Source: Formosa agariphila KMM 3901 (GTDB lineage: Bacteria > Bacteroidota > Bacteroidia > Flavobacteriales > Flavobacteriaceae). From it: a stretch of 64,000 bases of DNA. The stretch lies in the NCBI RefSeq assembly GCF_000723205.1, contig NZ_HG315671.1, forward strand, positions 2,639,351-2,703,350. The letters are read 5' to 3'. The position numbers were made by a program, and so were the translations under genes. Under the pieces are notes generated by a model, which saw nothing but the letters and a program-made list of their open reading frames with translations, did not search any database and was not told the DNA's origin. Numbering within the stretch: position 1 is the stretch's first letter; each line of letters starts with the position of its first letter. This document shows, in pieces, positions 38,475 to 48,034 of this stretch.

Positions 38475-38668
38475 GTTTATATTAATACCACTAATGGCTT
38501 TAATCTACCTTTTTCAATAAAATGGAGAAAAGGCTAATACTATTGAAGTCAAAATTAGCTAACAGAAAGTGTTTTTTTGTACTCAAAATGGGTGTGAAAA
38601 ATACCAATTTGATAAATATCTAGCGGAATTTATTGGTATTTCTTAAGTAAATAATATTTAGCCTTACA

Positions 38669-41600
38669 TTAAGAATGATTAAATGTCTTAATATATGCTG
38701 TAGGTGTTTTACCAAATTTATTTTTAAACACTTTACTAAAATATTTAGGATTTTTAAATCCTACCATATAGCTAATTTGAGATATACTATATTGGTCGTG
38801 TTCTAATAAATTGGCAGCTTTTTTTAATCTGATATGCTGAATAAAATCGTTTGGAGTATAATCTGTCCAAGCTTTTATTTTTTTAAATAATACCGTTCTA
38901 CTTACACCTAATTCCTCGCAAAATTGTGGTATATCGAATTGTTCGTTAGCGATATTTTTATCCATAATATGTAGTGCTTTTTTATACAAGTCTTCATCTA
39001 TGGACGACAAAACCAAATCTTCAGGTTTTAAGCCTTCATTTGCATTCATTTTTTCCTTTAAACGGTTTATTGAGTTTAATAGATTTTTAATACGCAATTT
39101 AAATTCCTTAACGTCAAAAGGTTTACTTATATAATCATCTGCGCCGCTTTCCAAGCCTTCAATTTTATAAATTAATGAAGAACGTGAGGTTAACAAAATA
39201 AGCGGAATATGACTTGTTCTAATATCAGATTTAATTTTAGAGCACAACTCTGTACCTGTCATTTCGGGCATAACCACGTCGCTAACAATTAAATTAAGAT
39301 CTTCTCTTAAAGCTATTTTATAGGCAATTTTTCCGTTTTCGGCCTCCAAAATTTTAAAATCTTGTTTTAACAAACTTCGCATAAACTTACGTAACGGCTT
39401 ATTGTCTTCCACTAATAAAATAGTAGGCCGGTTCTCTTCGTTCAATTTTTCAAAAACATCTTCATCTAAAACTGCTTCTGAATCTGTTAATTGTGTAACA
39501 TATTGTTCAAGATCGTCGCTAAACTTAAAATCTTTAATTATATCGGCATCCTCTAGATGTGCCCTTCCTTGTTGTAATTCTACTGAAAATATAGTTCCTT
39601 TTCCGTCTAGATTGTCTTTTACATATATTTTTCCTTTATGAAGGTCTACAATATTTTTAACAATAGATAATCCTATTCCTGTTCCTTTATTATAATTGTT
39701 ATCGGGTTTTCTATTAACATTTAGCTCAAAGAACCGTTCAAAAATTTTGTCTTTATATTCCTCGGCAATCCCCACGCCCGAATCTTCTACTTGAATTATT
39801 AATACATTAGACTTTTGCACAATCCTTATTACTATTTTTCCATTTTTTGGGGTATACCTAAAGGCATTAGAAATTAAGTTATAAAACACCCGCTCCAACT
39901 TATATCTATCGTAATACACCAAAATTTGGTCGGAGGGTGTATGAAATTCGTACTGATAATTACCATCTTTTGCATATTCTGAAAAAGACAGAAAAATTTC
40001 TTTAAGAAACTTGACGATGTTTCCTTCCGCAGTTTCTAATTTTATCAAGTCACTTTCTAACTTTCTAAAATCCATTAACCTGTTAATAAGCTGTAATAAA
40101 TGGTTAGCGTTACTTTCTATAACTTTTAGTTTTTTATACATTTCACTACTCCCTTTATAATTATCTAAAATTTGACTCAAAGGCCCTAGAATTAGAGTTA
40201 GAGGCGTCCTAAATTCATGAGAGATGTTTGTAAAAAACTCAAGTTTTGATTTATTATTTTTTTTGATTTGATCGGCTTGTATTTTCTCTAAAACCAACTG
40301 ATTACCTAGTCTTTGTTTAGATTTTATAATATTTAACAGGTAATATAAAATTGAAAAAATTACCACACCATAAAACATAAAGGCCCACCAAGTACGCCAG
40401 GGTGCAGGATTTACTTTAATGTTTAAAGTTGTTGGTTTTTTATTTATTATGCCATCGCTATTGACGCCTTTCACTTCGAAAACATAATTCCCTGGATCTT
40501 GAATGGTATAAAAAGCCGTGTTTTGCGAGGTTTCAACCCATTCATCCTCCAGACCTTTTAATCGATATAAATAATGATTACTACCAGAATTTAAGTAGTT
40601 TGGAATAGAAAATGAAATATTAAAATTTCCCTGCTCGTAAGAAAGTTCTAATTCCTCTGTATAAGAAATGGTTTTAGATAAAACCGAATTATCATCATCA
40701 ATCTTTATAGACTTATTTTTAATTTTAAAGTCTGTTAATATTACTTGCGGAGAAAAAGTATTTTTAATTAATTTCTTTGGATTAAAAAGAACAACTCCAC
40801 CCGCACCTCCAAAAAACATAGTTCCGTTGGGGTACGTAAAACTTGCATTATTATTAAACTGATTATTTAATAATCCTTCTTTTTGAGTGTAATTATATAT
40901 AATTTTTTCGTTCTCTGGGTTGAAGCGTATAATTCCCTGATTAGGGGTTGACAACCAAAAATCTCCATGATCATCTTCAACTATACTTCTAACTCCAATT
41001 AGAGGAGTGTCACTATCAATATTTAAACTAATACGTCTAAATGTATTGTTTTCCAATTTAAACAATCCTTCTACTTCCGTTCCTACCCAAATATTCCCTT
41101 TAAAGTCTTCATAAATACATGTAACACCATAACCAACATTAGTATTAACATTGTAAAGAAAATTGCTTGTTTGGCTTTCGGAATCTATCTTATTTAAACC
41201 ATTATATGTCCCTATCCATAGATTGTTTTTAGTATCTACTTTTACAGCTTTAATAATGTTGTGAATTAGCTTATTACGCTTAGATTTATCAGTAATAATT
41301 TCAGAAGTTTTATTTTTAACATTGTATTTAAGAACACCTTTACCTAGAGTACCTATTAAAATAGTATTGTTATGTTGAGTTATACTACTTACTCCTACAT
41401 CTTTAAGAAAATCTACAACATCTTCGGGTAATATATTAGGGTTAAATTTTTGCTCTTCTACATTGTAGACTGCCACACCATGATTAAATGTTCCTATCCA
41501 AAGATAATCTTCTTTATCTCGGAGTAAGGCTTTAATATTATCACTACTAAGTTCGGGACTCGTATTAGTATTAATATACTTATAACTTCTTGTAATAGTA

Positions 41601-42727
41601 TCTAATACAGTAACTCCTCCTCCTTCTGTTCCAAAATAGATGTGATTTTTATAAGATGATATAGAACTTACTGACTTAAAGCTTAACCCCGTATTTCCAG
41701 GCTTTTGAGTAATTTTTACAAAATTAATGTTAGAGTCATCCCAAATATTAATACCGCCTAAATAAGAGCCAATCCAAATAGACCCATTTTTATCTTTAAA
41801 AAGTGATTTTATAAAATTATCGCTAATAGATTCATAATCATTAATATTGCTATACAACGTAGTTATTTTTTTATTAGTACTAGCTATTTGAAGTCCGTTA
41901 TAGGTCCCCATCCAAAGCTTTCCTTTATCATCAAAAAGTAATTGCCTTACATTTTTGTTAATACCTACTATTTTTTCTTTATCGAAGTATGGTTTTAAAG
42001 CATCACTCTCATAATTATATTCCATGATGTGATGTTCTCTAGTTGCTAATAGAAGTGTATTATCACTACTTTTAACCATGTCTTGAATTATATAACTACT
42101 GGTAACATTAACCGTTTGAGTGACATAACTTTTATCTGCCTCAATTTTTATAATTAACAAGCCTTTATTTGTACCAACAGCTAATTTATTATTTGTAAGT
42201 TTTTTAATAGAAAACACATTTGTGCCTATTAAAAAGGATTTAAAGCTATCTGTATCTCTGTTATATATAGAGATTCCGGAAGCTGTTCCAAACCAAATTT
42301 CTTCTGAAGAGAATTCACAAATAGATTTAATTATATTATTTGTAATCGAGGTTTCAGAACCATTTTCAAAATAGTTTTTGAAGTTATTAGATTGAGGATT
42401 ATATTTGTTCAAACCCATTGCGGTTCCAATCCAAACAAAACCTTTTCGGTCTACATTTAAGCTAATAATATCGTTACTACTTATAGAATTAAGATGACTA
42501 TTATTATTATTATTATGTCTAAAAACAGTAAAGTTTGTTCCATCAAATTTATTTAATCCATCTCTAGTACCCACCCATATTTGACCTAATTGATCTTGAG
42601 TTATGGCCATAACAGAATTATGAGACAACCCTTGAGAAGAAGAAATACTATTGAATTTATAAATTTCTTTTTGTCCAAAGACGTAACATGAGAATAAAAA
42701 AACAACTAAAAAACTTATTTCCCGCAT
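38669..42727 (-). CDS. Hybrid two-component system regulator (HTCS)
   Basis: Senses a glycan piece in the periplasm and activates the locus by DNA binding, all in one 1352-residue inner-membrane protein. A signal peptide (FLFSCYVFGQ) is followed by two seven-bladed propellers made of repeats such as IWVGTRDGLNKFDG and LWIGTYNGLNKI to about residue 690. A Y_Y_Y domain (YLYRLKGLEDEWVETSQN) and a membrane span at about 779-800 come next. The histidine kinase has its phospho-His at about 837 in NISHEFRTPLTLILGPL and ATPase motifs GVGIAEEYKDKIFERFF and GTGIGLSIVKNIV. The receiver domain (LLVEDN; phospho-Asp at about 1150 in VSDVVMPEMTG) and an AraC-type helix-turn-helix pair (about 1250-1350) finish it. 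It is the best candidate to act at box A. Confidence 0.97.
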   Translation of the reverse strand: MREISFLVVFLFSCYVFGQKEIYKFNSISSSQGLSHNSVMAITQDQLGQIWVGTRDGLNKFDGTNFTVFRHNNNNNSHLNSISSNDIISLNVDRKGFVWIGTAMGLNKYNPQSNNFKNYFENGSETSITNNIIKSICEFSSEEIWFGTASGISIYNRDTDSFKSFLIGTNVFSIKKLTNNKLAVGTNKGLLIIKIEADKSYVTQTVNVTSSYIIQDMVKSSDNTLLLATREHHIMEYNYESDALKPYFDKEKIVGINKNVRQLLFDDKGKLWMGTYNGLQIASTNKKITTLYSNINDYESISDNFIKSLFKDKNGSIWIGSYLGGINIWDDSNINFVKITQKPGNTGLSFKSVSSISSYKNHIYFGTEGGGVTVLDTITRSYKYINTNTSPELSSDNIKALLRDKEDYLWIGTFNHGVAVYNVEEQKFNPNILPEDVVDFLKDVGVSSITQHNNTILIGTLGKGVLKYNVKNKTSEIITDKSKRNKLIHNIIKAVKVDTKNNLWIGTYNGLNKIDSESQTSNFLYNVNTNVGYGVTCIYEDFKGNIWVGTEVEGLFKLENNTFRRISLNIDSDTPLIGVRSIVEDDHGDFWLSTPNQGIIRFNPENEKIIYNYTQKEGLLNNQFNNNASFTYPNGTMFFGGAGGVVLFNPKKLIKNTFSPQVILTDFKIKNKSIKIDDDNSVLSKTISYTEELELSYEQGNFNISFSIPNYLNSGSNHYLYRLKGLEDEWVETSQNTAFYTIQDPGNYVFEVKGVNSDGIINKKPTTLNIKVNPAPWRTWWAFMFYGVVIFSILYYLLNIIKSKQRLGNQLVLEKIQADQIKKNNKSKLEFFTNISHEFRTPLTLILGPLSQILDNYKGSSEMYKKLKVIESNANHLLQLINRLMDFRKLESDLIKLETAEGNIVKFLKEIFLSFSEYAKDGNYQYEFHTPSDQILVYYDRYKLERVFYNLISNAFRYTPKNGKIVIRIVQKSNVLIIQVEDSGVGIAEEYKDKIFERFFELNVNRKPDNNYNKGTGIGLSIVKNIVDLHKGKIYVKDNLDGKGTIFSVELQQGRAHLEDADIIKDFKFSDDLEQYVTQLTDSEAVLDEDVFEKLNEENRPTILLVEDNKPLRKFMRSLLKQDFKILEAENGKIAYKIALREDLNLIVSDVVMPEMTGTELCSKIKSDIRTSHIPLILLTSRSSLIYKIEGLESGADDYISKPFDVKEFKLRIKNLLNSINRLKEKMNANEGLKPEDLVLSSIDEDLYKKALHIMDKNIANEQFDIPQFCEELGVSRTVLFKKIKAWTDYTPNDFIQHIRLKKAANLLEHDQYSISQISYMVGFKNPKYFSKVFKNKFGKTPTAYIKTFNHS

Positions 42728-42857
42728 ATAGGCAAATTACGAATTTTACAAAAATTCAAAGTAAAATTCACCGTAATAATATTAAAACTTTATCCCAATA
42801 AAGAATCTATATATTACCGATTCTGTTAATTAAGAAATGGAAAAGCAAAACATAAAA

Positions 42858-43904
42858 TTAAATAGACTTTCTATCTATAAAATTAAAAGGTACTTTCACC
42901 CGACCCTGTTTGTTATGTAAAATCATTTTAGCAGCAGTTTCTCCCATAACTTTAAAATCTGTAGACATAACCGTAATTCCAAGTAAATCCTTTAATGGCG
43001 TATCGTTATATGAAATAACACCAATATCCTTACCTAAAGTAAGTTCATTATCCCTGATTTGATTTATTAAATTCACCAAATCAGATTCCTCAATAGTAAT
43101 AAATAAATCTCCTTTTTTAAAGACCATATCGTCGCATACTTCATTTAAAATTTCGAAATCAATTTCATTTTCTAAACAAAATCTTCGAAATCCTCTTAAA
43201 ACTCGTCTAGGATAAGGATATACTGATTTTTCGGGATAGATTAATACTAATTTATTATACTTTGAAATTTTTTCTTTTCCTGAAATTAAAGCATTATAAA
43301 TATCCTTATCAAACTCTTGATAAACAGCTCTTACATCTTCATCTAAAGGCGGTATTATATTATCTAAAACCAATAATTTATTTTTAGGAATACTATTTAT
43401 TGCTTCTAAAGTATTGTCTGTAAAACTCGCATGTTGTAAATTATCCTTCTTGAAATGTGGCATTACCACGTAATAATCATAGGCCAACTTACTATTTTTT
43501 AATGCATTTAAAAACAAAAACTCATCGCAATGATATATTACTAAATCAATTTTTGAATTCAATCCAATGCTATCTAAAAAAGAATTATAAATTCTCATCT
43601 TATAGGTACTCAATTTATTGACTAGGAAAAGGATATTTAATTTACATCGTGTATCATTTTTTACCACATAATATCCTCGTCTGTGAATGGATTGAATAAT
43701 ATTTCTTTCTTTTAACACATTATAGGCCTTCTCTACAGTATCTCTAGATAAGTAGAAATCTTCACTTATCATATTAATCGATGGCAATTTCTGATTCAAC
43801 TCAATGTTACCATTTGAAATATTATTAATAATAGAGTCGACAATTTGTTGATACATTGGTACCCTAGAATTTTTATTTATTTCTATATAACTTAAAATTT
43901 CCAT
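42858..43904 (-). CDS. GntR-type regulator with LacI-like sugar-sensing domain
   Basis: A cytoplasmic transcription factor, likely a repressor released by a monosaccharide. It has 348 residues. The GntR winged helix is at about 10-80 (RVPMYQQIVDSIINNI, INMISEDFYLSRDTVEKAYNVL, RRGYYVVK). A periplasmic-binding-protein-like domain follows at about 90-340 (KLNILFLVNKLSTYKMRIYNSFL, IGVISYNDTPLKDLLGITVMSTDFKVMGETAAKMIL). This GntR-plus-LacI-type layout is common for regulators of rhamnose or arabinose catabolism in Bacteroidetes. It is 130 bp upstream of the HTCS gene in the transcription sense. The effector could be L-rhamnose, but this is inference. Confidence 0.87.
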   Translation of the reverse strand: MEILSYIEINKNSRVPMYQQIVDSIINNISNGNIELNQKLPSINMISEDFYLSRDTVEKAYNVLKERNIIQSIHRRGYYVVKNDTRCKLNILFLVNKLSTYKMRIYNSFLDSIGLNSKIDLVIYHCDEFLFLNALKNSKLAYDYYVVMPHFKKDNLQHASFTDNTLEAINSIPKNKLLVLDNIIPPLDEDVRAVYQEFDKDIYNALISGKEKISKYNKLVLIYPEKSVYPYPRRVLRGFRRFCLENEIDFEILNEVCDDMVFKKGDLFITIEESDLVNLINQIRDNELTLGKDIGVISYNDTPLKDLLGITVMSTDFKVMGETAAKMILHNKQGRVKVPFNFIDRKSI

Positions 43905-44302
43905 ACCCTTATAGTTTTAATTAGTTTGGAATGCAAGTTCTTAAGTTTGATGTGTTTTTTAGTACAAATTAAGGTATCTAATCGTACAAAATTTGGCAAT
44001 AACACTAGTAAAAACAAGGATTGGAAGCAATTCAAGATTTTTACCCAATGTTATTAAGAACATATTTTCCCATTGAAATATTTAAGTGAATTTTTATAAA
44101 AATTAAATCGAAGCATGTGTTATAACATCTTCTTATTTTTTTAATAGCATTTTACAATTAACCCTCTTAAATCTTAGAAAAAACAACTTAGTCTTTCTGC
44201 TTATATAGATTATATATTTAAACTATATATTATTGTAAATTAAAATCTTGTGTTAATTATGGTTCCATTAAATCTTTAATTCTGAGAGGTACCTTTTGAA
44301 AT
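43905..44302. other. 398-bp AT-rich gap between regulator and integrase
   Basis: No ORF, clear hairpin terminator or repeat was noticed. It contains the promoter region of the GntR-type gene and the sequence downstream of the integrase stop. Confidence 0.5.
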
Positions 44303-45538
44303 TCATTTAGTTTCCTCTTCTTTGAATTGGACTCTCAGCTTATGCATATCATCACTCACTTTGCGTTCAATAACCTTTGCATAAATTTGAGTTGTAGATA
44401 TTCGGGAATGCCCCAATATTTTAGAGACTGTTTCTATAGGCGTTCCATTACTCAAGGTAATTGTTGTTGCAAACGTATGCCTCGCTATGTGGAAAGTCAG
44501 ATTCTTATAAATACCACACACATCTGCTATTTCCTTTAAATACGCATTTAGCTTCTGATTTGATATTTTAGGAAAGACAGTGCCATAAGCTATAGATTTA
44601 TAATTACTCTTATACTTTTCTATGATTTGTAATGCCTTTGGCAATAACGGTATACGAATTGGTTTAGTGGTTTTTTCACGTCTGTAATAAATCCATAATT
44701 CGCCATCAATTCCAATAGCTATATTATCAGCTGTCAAATTAATCATATCTATATAACTCAAACTAGTATAGCAAGCGAATACAAATAAATCTTTAACCAA
44801 ATCCAATCGGGGAATTGAAAATATTTTATTTTCTATAACTTGAAGTTCTTCATGACTTAAAAAACCTCTGTCGTTTTTAATAAATTTAGATTTGAAACTA
44901 ACAAAAGGATCACGATCTATCCATCCTAATTTAAACGATAGGTTTATCAATTTTCTAAAGCGCTCTATATGCTTCATCACCGTATTATTACCCATTGGTT
45001 TTTGATGATCCACAGGCATATAACCTCTAAGATACTTCTCGAACTTAATAATAAAGTGATAATCGAGTTCCCTTAAATATAAGTCCGTGGTTTTATAGCT
45101 TTTTACTAAAAATTTTGAAATATATTTTTGTGTAGTAAAGTAGTTTTTTTGTGTTCCCCACTTTAATTTATTTACCATATCTTCATTATGGTAATTTACG
45201 ATATCCATAATTGAATGGCTAGTATCGTCTTGCCCAAAATATCTTGCCTTAATTGCTTGGGAAGTAATTAGCTTTTGTTCTGCCATTAAATCACGATAAC
45301 ATTTAAAAAGATGATTAAAAGTTTCATCTAAGTAACTATTAAGCATTCTAGATTTCTGGTTGGTTCCACGGGCTCTATTTTTATGGATATCCCAATCAGT
45401 TATGAAAACCTTACGTTTTAAACTAATGGTCGCTCGCTTACCATTTACTGTAATTCTTGCATAAATTGATGCATGATCTTTTTTTGCCCTAGAAAAGTCT
45501 GCCCAGAACAAAATACTGAAGGTGGTGGATGTTTTCAT
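44303..45538 (-). CDS. Tyrosine recombinase, CTnDOT/IntDOT-like integrase
   Basis: Catalyses site-specific integration and excision of a mobile element. It has 411 residues, with an N-terminal arm-binding domain (ILFWADFSRAKKDHASIYARI, FITDWDIHKNRARG), an SAM-like core-binding domain (about 105-210) and a C-terminal catalytic domain. Catalytic residues seen are HIARH at about 348 and the Tyr nucleophile at 386 (TTQIYAKV); REKTTKPIRIPL supplies the Lys. The first Arg of the family is replaced by Ser at about 261 (CYTSLSYIDMINL), as remembered for IntDOT. It lies 253 bp from the 3' end of tRNA-Pro and points away from it, the usual position beside an attachment site. Confidence 0.93.
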   Translation of the reverse strand: MKTSTTFSILFWADFSRAKKDHASIYARITVNGKRATISLKRKVFITDWDIHKNRARGTNQKSRMLNSYLDETFNHLFKCYRDLMAEQKLITSQAIKARYFGQDDTSHSIMDIVNYHNEDMVNKLKWGTQKNYFTTQKYISKFLVKSYKTTDLYLRELDYHFIIKFEKYLRGYMPVDHQKPMGNNTVMKHIERFRKLINLSFKLGWIDRDPFVSFKSKFIKNDRGFLSHEELQVIENKIFSIPRLDLVKDLFVFACYTSLSYIDMINLTADNIAIGIDGELWIYYRREKTTKPIRIPLLPKALQIIEKYKSNYKSIAYGTVFPKISNQKLNAYLKEIADVCGIYKNLTFHIARHTFATTITLSNGTPIETVSKILGHSRISTTQIYAKVIERKVSDDMHKLRVQFKEEETK

Positions 45539-45731
45539 AATTTCGTCTTTTTGTTAACACATATTCATTGTTATCAGACGAAAGTCAAATCACTTATAAA
45601 GATACATTTATTTACTGACTATCAAAATTTTAGTCTAAATCTGGTCAACAAATTTTCAATTTTTATTTTGTTATCCGATTTGTTGACATTTTATTTAATA
45701 CTAACTGCTTTATTTTGATATCATAAAAAAC

Positions 45732-45767
45732 AAAAAAACCTGATAATCATAAGATTAACAGGTTTTT
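45732..45767 (-). terminator. Terminator of tRNA-Pro
   Basis: AAAAACCTG (45734-45742) pairs perfectly with CAGGTTTTT (45759-45767) over a 16-nt loop, with seven A residues on the plus strand (45732-45738) forming a U-tract in the minus sense. It lies 25 bp after the tRNA 3' end, between tRNA and integrase. Confidence 0.75.
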
Positions 45768-45791
45768 GATATAGTTTGATACTATATAAAG

Positions 45792-45866
45792 TCGGGGTGG
45801 CAGGATTCGAACCTGCGGCCTCCACGTCCCAAACGTGGCGCGATAACCGGGCTACGCTACACCCCG
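45792..45866 (-). tRNA. tRNA-Pro (anticodon UGG)
   Basis: A complete cloverleaf can be folded. The acceptor stem CGGGGTG/CACCCCG (45860-45866 with 45793-45799) has discriminator A at 45792. The D arm GCG...CGC, anticodon stem CCACG/CGTGG with loop TTTGGGA (anticodon TGG, 45829-45831) and the T arm with GGTTCGAATCC complete it. CCA is not encoded. The 3' half faces the integrase, so this gene is a likely integration target whose 3' end was rebuilt by the element. Confidence 0.97.
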
Positions 45867-45883
45867 AAAAAATTATCGAGGTG

Positions 45884-45891
45884 CAAATATA
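45884..45891 (-). promoter_or_regulatory. Promoter -7 box of tRNA-Pro
   Basis: In the minus sense the sequence is TATATTTG, a perfect match to the Bacteroidetes -7 box TAnnTTTG, 17 bp before the tRNA 5' end. A TTG in GTTGATTTTT about 20 bp further upstream can serve as the -33 element. Confidence 0.7.
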
Positions 45892-45957
45892 CATGTTTTA
45901 TTTAAAAATCAACATCTTTTTTTAGTAAATTGTCACTTAAATTTAAAAATAGTTTTC

Positions 45958-47064
45958 ATGACTCACATAAAACACTTAATATCAATCGTTTTACTATTTC
46001 ATTTTACGGCTTGTGCGCAAGAAAAAAAATATAATTCCCAAAAATACGCGCACGAAATTGTCGTTTCTGACTTAAAAAACCCTTGGGGTTTTGTGTTTCT
46101 TCCAGATCAATCCATGTTAATTACAGAAAAATCTGGAGAACTCATTCATTTTAAAAATGGGAAGAAAATAAAAATTTCAGGATTACCTGCCATTACACAA
46201 CTGGGGCAAGGCGGATTATTAGACATTGCTTTGCATCCTAATTATAAGGATAACGGTTGGGTGTATTTCACTTACGCCTCTTCAGATGGCAAGGGTTCTG
46301 GAGCCAATACGGCATTAATGCGTGCAAAAATTAGTAATAACACGTTAACTAATAAAGAGCTTTTATATAAAGCAACTCCAAATTTTAGTAGTAGCGACCA
46401 TTTTGGTTCTCGAATAATTTTCGATGAAAATGATTTTTTGTTCTTTAGTATTGGTGAACGTGGTCAACGCGATGACAATCCTCAAGATATTACACGCGAT
46501 GGTGGTAAAATATATCGCCTAAACGATGATGGCTCGATTCCGAAGGATAATCCATTTGTAAATTCTCCAAATGCAAAAAAAGCCATTTATTCTTACGGTC
46601 ATAGAAATCCGCAAGGCATGATTTTAAATCCTGAAACAAACGAAATTTGGGCACATGAACATGGTCCTAAAGGCGGAGACGAGATAAATATTATTTCCGC
46701 TGGAAAAAATTATGGATGGCCAGTAGTGACCTATGGTATAAATTATTGGGGAACTTCCATTTCAGATTTAACCGAGAAGAAAGGTATGGAATCTCCTATT
46801 CATCACTGGACACCATCTATTGCACCTTCCGGAATGTGTTTTGTTACTAGCGATAAATATGCGAACTGGAAAGGAAATGTGTTAGTGGGCTCGTTAAAAT
46901 TTCAGTATTTAAACCGCTGTGTTATCGAAAATAACAAAATAATTAAAGAAGAACGCATCCTCGAAGATTTAGGGCGTGTACGCTCTGTGGTTCAAGGTCC
47001 TGATGATTATATTTATGTTGGAATTGAAAATCTTGGAATAGTTAAAATTATTCCGAAGAATTAA
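45958..47064 (+). CDS. PQQ-dependent aldose sugar dehydrogenase-type lipoprotein
   Basis: Probably oxidises sugars in the periplasm using PQQ, as in the soluble glucose/sorbosone dehydrogenase family. It has 368 residues with lipoprotein signal LFHFTACAQEK (Cys19). The six-bladed propeller has family motifs: NPWGFVFLPDQSMLITEKSGEL, GQGGLLDIALHPNY, FGSRIIFDENDFLFFSIGERGQRDDNPQD, SYGHRNPQGMILNPETNEIWAHEHGPKGGDEIN and NYGWPVVTYGINY. These include the His and Gln/Arg positions around the cofactor. It is the first gene on the right side of tRNA-Pro and starts the plus-strand core block. No PQQ synthesis genes are in view. Confidence 0.88.
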   Translation: MTHIKHLISIVLLFHFTACAQEKKYNSQKYAHEIVVSDLKNPWGFVFLPDQSMLITEKSGELIHFKNGKKIKISGLPAITQLGQGGLLDIALHPNYKDNGWVYFTYASSDGKGSGANTALMRAKISNNTLTNKELLYKATPNFSSSDHFGSRIIFDENDFLFFSIGERGQRDDNPQDITRDGGKIYRLNDDGSIPKDNPFVNSPNAKKAIYSYGHRNPQGMILNPETNEIWAHEHGPKGGDEINIISAGKNYGWPVVTYGINYWGTSISDLTEKKGMESPIHHWTPSIAPSGMCFVTSDKYANWKGNVLVGSLKFQYLNRCVIENNKIIKEERILEDLGRVRSVVQGPDDYIYVGIENLGIVKIIPKN

Positions 47065-47099
47065 CCTTAAATTTGTCCACTCATAAAAATAAAAATTCA

Positions 47100-47708
47100 A
47101 TGCTCATTATAGGTCTTACAGGAGGAACAGGTTGTGGAAAAACAACGGTTGTAAATCAAATTTTAAATGAACTTCCAGATGCAGAAGTCGGTATTATATC
47201 TCAAGATTCTTATTATAGCGACACCTCTCACCTATCTTACGACGAACGTAAATTAATTAATTTTGATCATCCAAAATCTATAGATTTTGATTTATTAGTA
47301 AAACATTTAAAACAACTTAAAGAAGGAAAACCTATTGAGCAACCCGTGTATTCTTTTGTAAAACATAACAGAACTGGCGATACCATTTTAACGCATCCTA
47401 GAAAAGTAATGATTGTTGAAGGTATTTTAATATTTACACATCCTGATATTCGTGATTTATTCGATATTAAAATATTTGTTCATGCCGATAGTGACGAACG
47501 ATTAATTAGAAGGTTAAAGCGTGATATTGCAGAACGTGGACGTGATATGGATGAAGTTCTTAACCGTTACCTTACGACTTTAAAACCTATGCATCAGCAA
47601 TTCATTGAGCCAATGAAAGAGTATGCAGACATTATAATCCCGAATAATAAATTCAATACAGTAGCAATAAATATTGTACGTACCATTATTAATGAAAAAT
47701 TATTATAA
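47100..47708 (+). CDS. udk: Uridine kinase
   Basis: Phosphorylates uridine and cytidine to UMP/CMP in the pyrimidine salvage pathway. The ATG at 47100 gives the standard start MLIIGLTGGTGCGKTTVV with the P-loop at the N-terminus. A TTG at 47073 would add nine residues and is not favoured. At 202 residues it has family length. Other marks are SQDSYYSDTSHL, NFDHPKSIDFDLL, VEGILIFTHPDIRDLFDIKIFV and RLIRRLKRDIAERGRDMDEVL. The gene is 35 bp after the dehydrogenase stop. Confidence 0.95.
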   Translation: MLIIGLTGGTGCGKTTVVNQILNELPDAEVGIISQDSYYSDTSHLSYDERKLINFDHPKSIDFDLLVKHLKQLKEGKPIEQPVYSFVKHNRTGDTILTHPRKVMIVEGILIFTHPDIRDLFDIKIFVHADSDERLIRRLKRDIAERGRDMDEVLNRYLTTLKPMHQQFIEPMKEYADIIIPNNKFNTVAINIVRTIINEKLL

Positions 47709-47710
47709 CG

Positions 47711-48034
47711 TTGAAGTTTTTCAATCATAAATACATAAAACCTTTTAAAAATCCCTTTGTTATTCCTGGGATTGGCTTTGCTATTTGGATGTTATTCTTC
47801 GATAGTAATTCGTATTTAATTCACAACGAATTAAATAACGATATCGACGAACTTAACGAACAAAAAGAGTATTACATTAACGAGATTACCAAAGACCGCA
47901 AAGCGTTTAAAAAGTTAAATACTGAAGAAGGTTTAGAAAAATTTGCCAGAGAAACTTACTATTTAAAACGTGAAAATGAAGATATTTACATTATTGAATA
48001 TGAAGACAGTTTAAATATAGAATCTGATGAGTAA
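47711..48034 (+). CDS. DivIC/FtsB-like septum formation initiator
   Basis: Small bitopic cell-division protein of the FtsB/DivIC family. It has 107 residues: a short cytoplasmic start, one membrane span (VIPGIGFAIWMLFF, about 17-31), a coiled coil (NNDIDELNEQKEYYINEITKD) and the conserved tail LEKFARETYYLKRENEDIYIIEYE. The start is TTG, 2 nt after the udk stop, and no ATG suits. It overlaps the next gene by 8 nt. The order udk-divIC-mutA is common in flavobacteria as I know it. Confidence 0.9.
   Translation: MKFFNHKYIKPFKNPFVIPGIGFAIWMLFFDSNSYLIHNELNNDIDELNEQKEYYINEITKDRKAFKKLNTEEGLEKFARETYYLKRENEDIYIIEYEDSLNIESDE

Larger units (their letters stand above)
38179..38668. other. 490-bp region between regulator and second susC
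   Basis: It contains a box A variant (38265-38277), the candidate 28-residue membrane peptide gene (38388-38474) and otherwise AT-rich sequence. The hybrid regulator ends at the right end, so this is the promoter region of the SusCD-FAS1 operon. Confidence 0.5.

Noticed and set aside
45473-45718. Plus-strand frame of 81 residues opposite the integrase start
   Set aside because: Low-complexity, hydrophobic and AT-driven, it overlaps the integrase start and has no recognisable domain.
47073-47099. TTG start for uridine kinase
   Set aside because: The ATG at 47100 gives the conserved start right before the P-loop.
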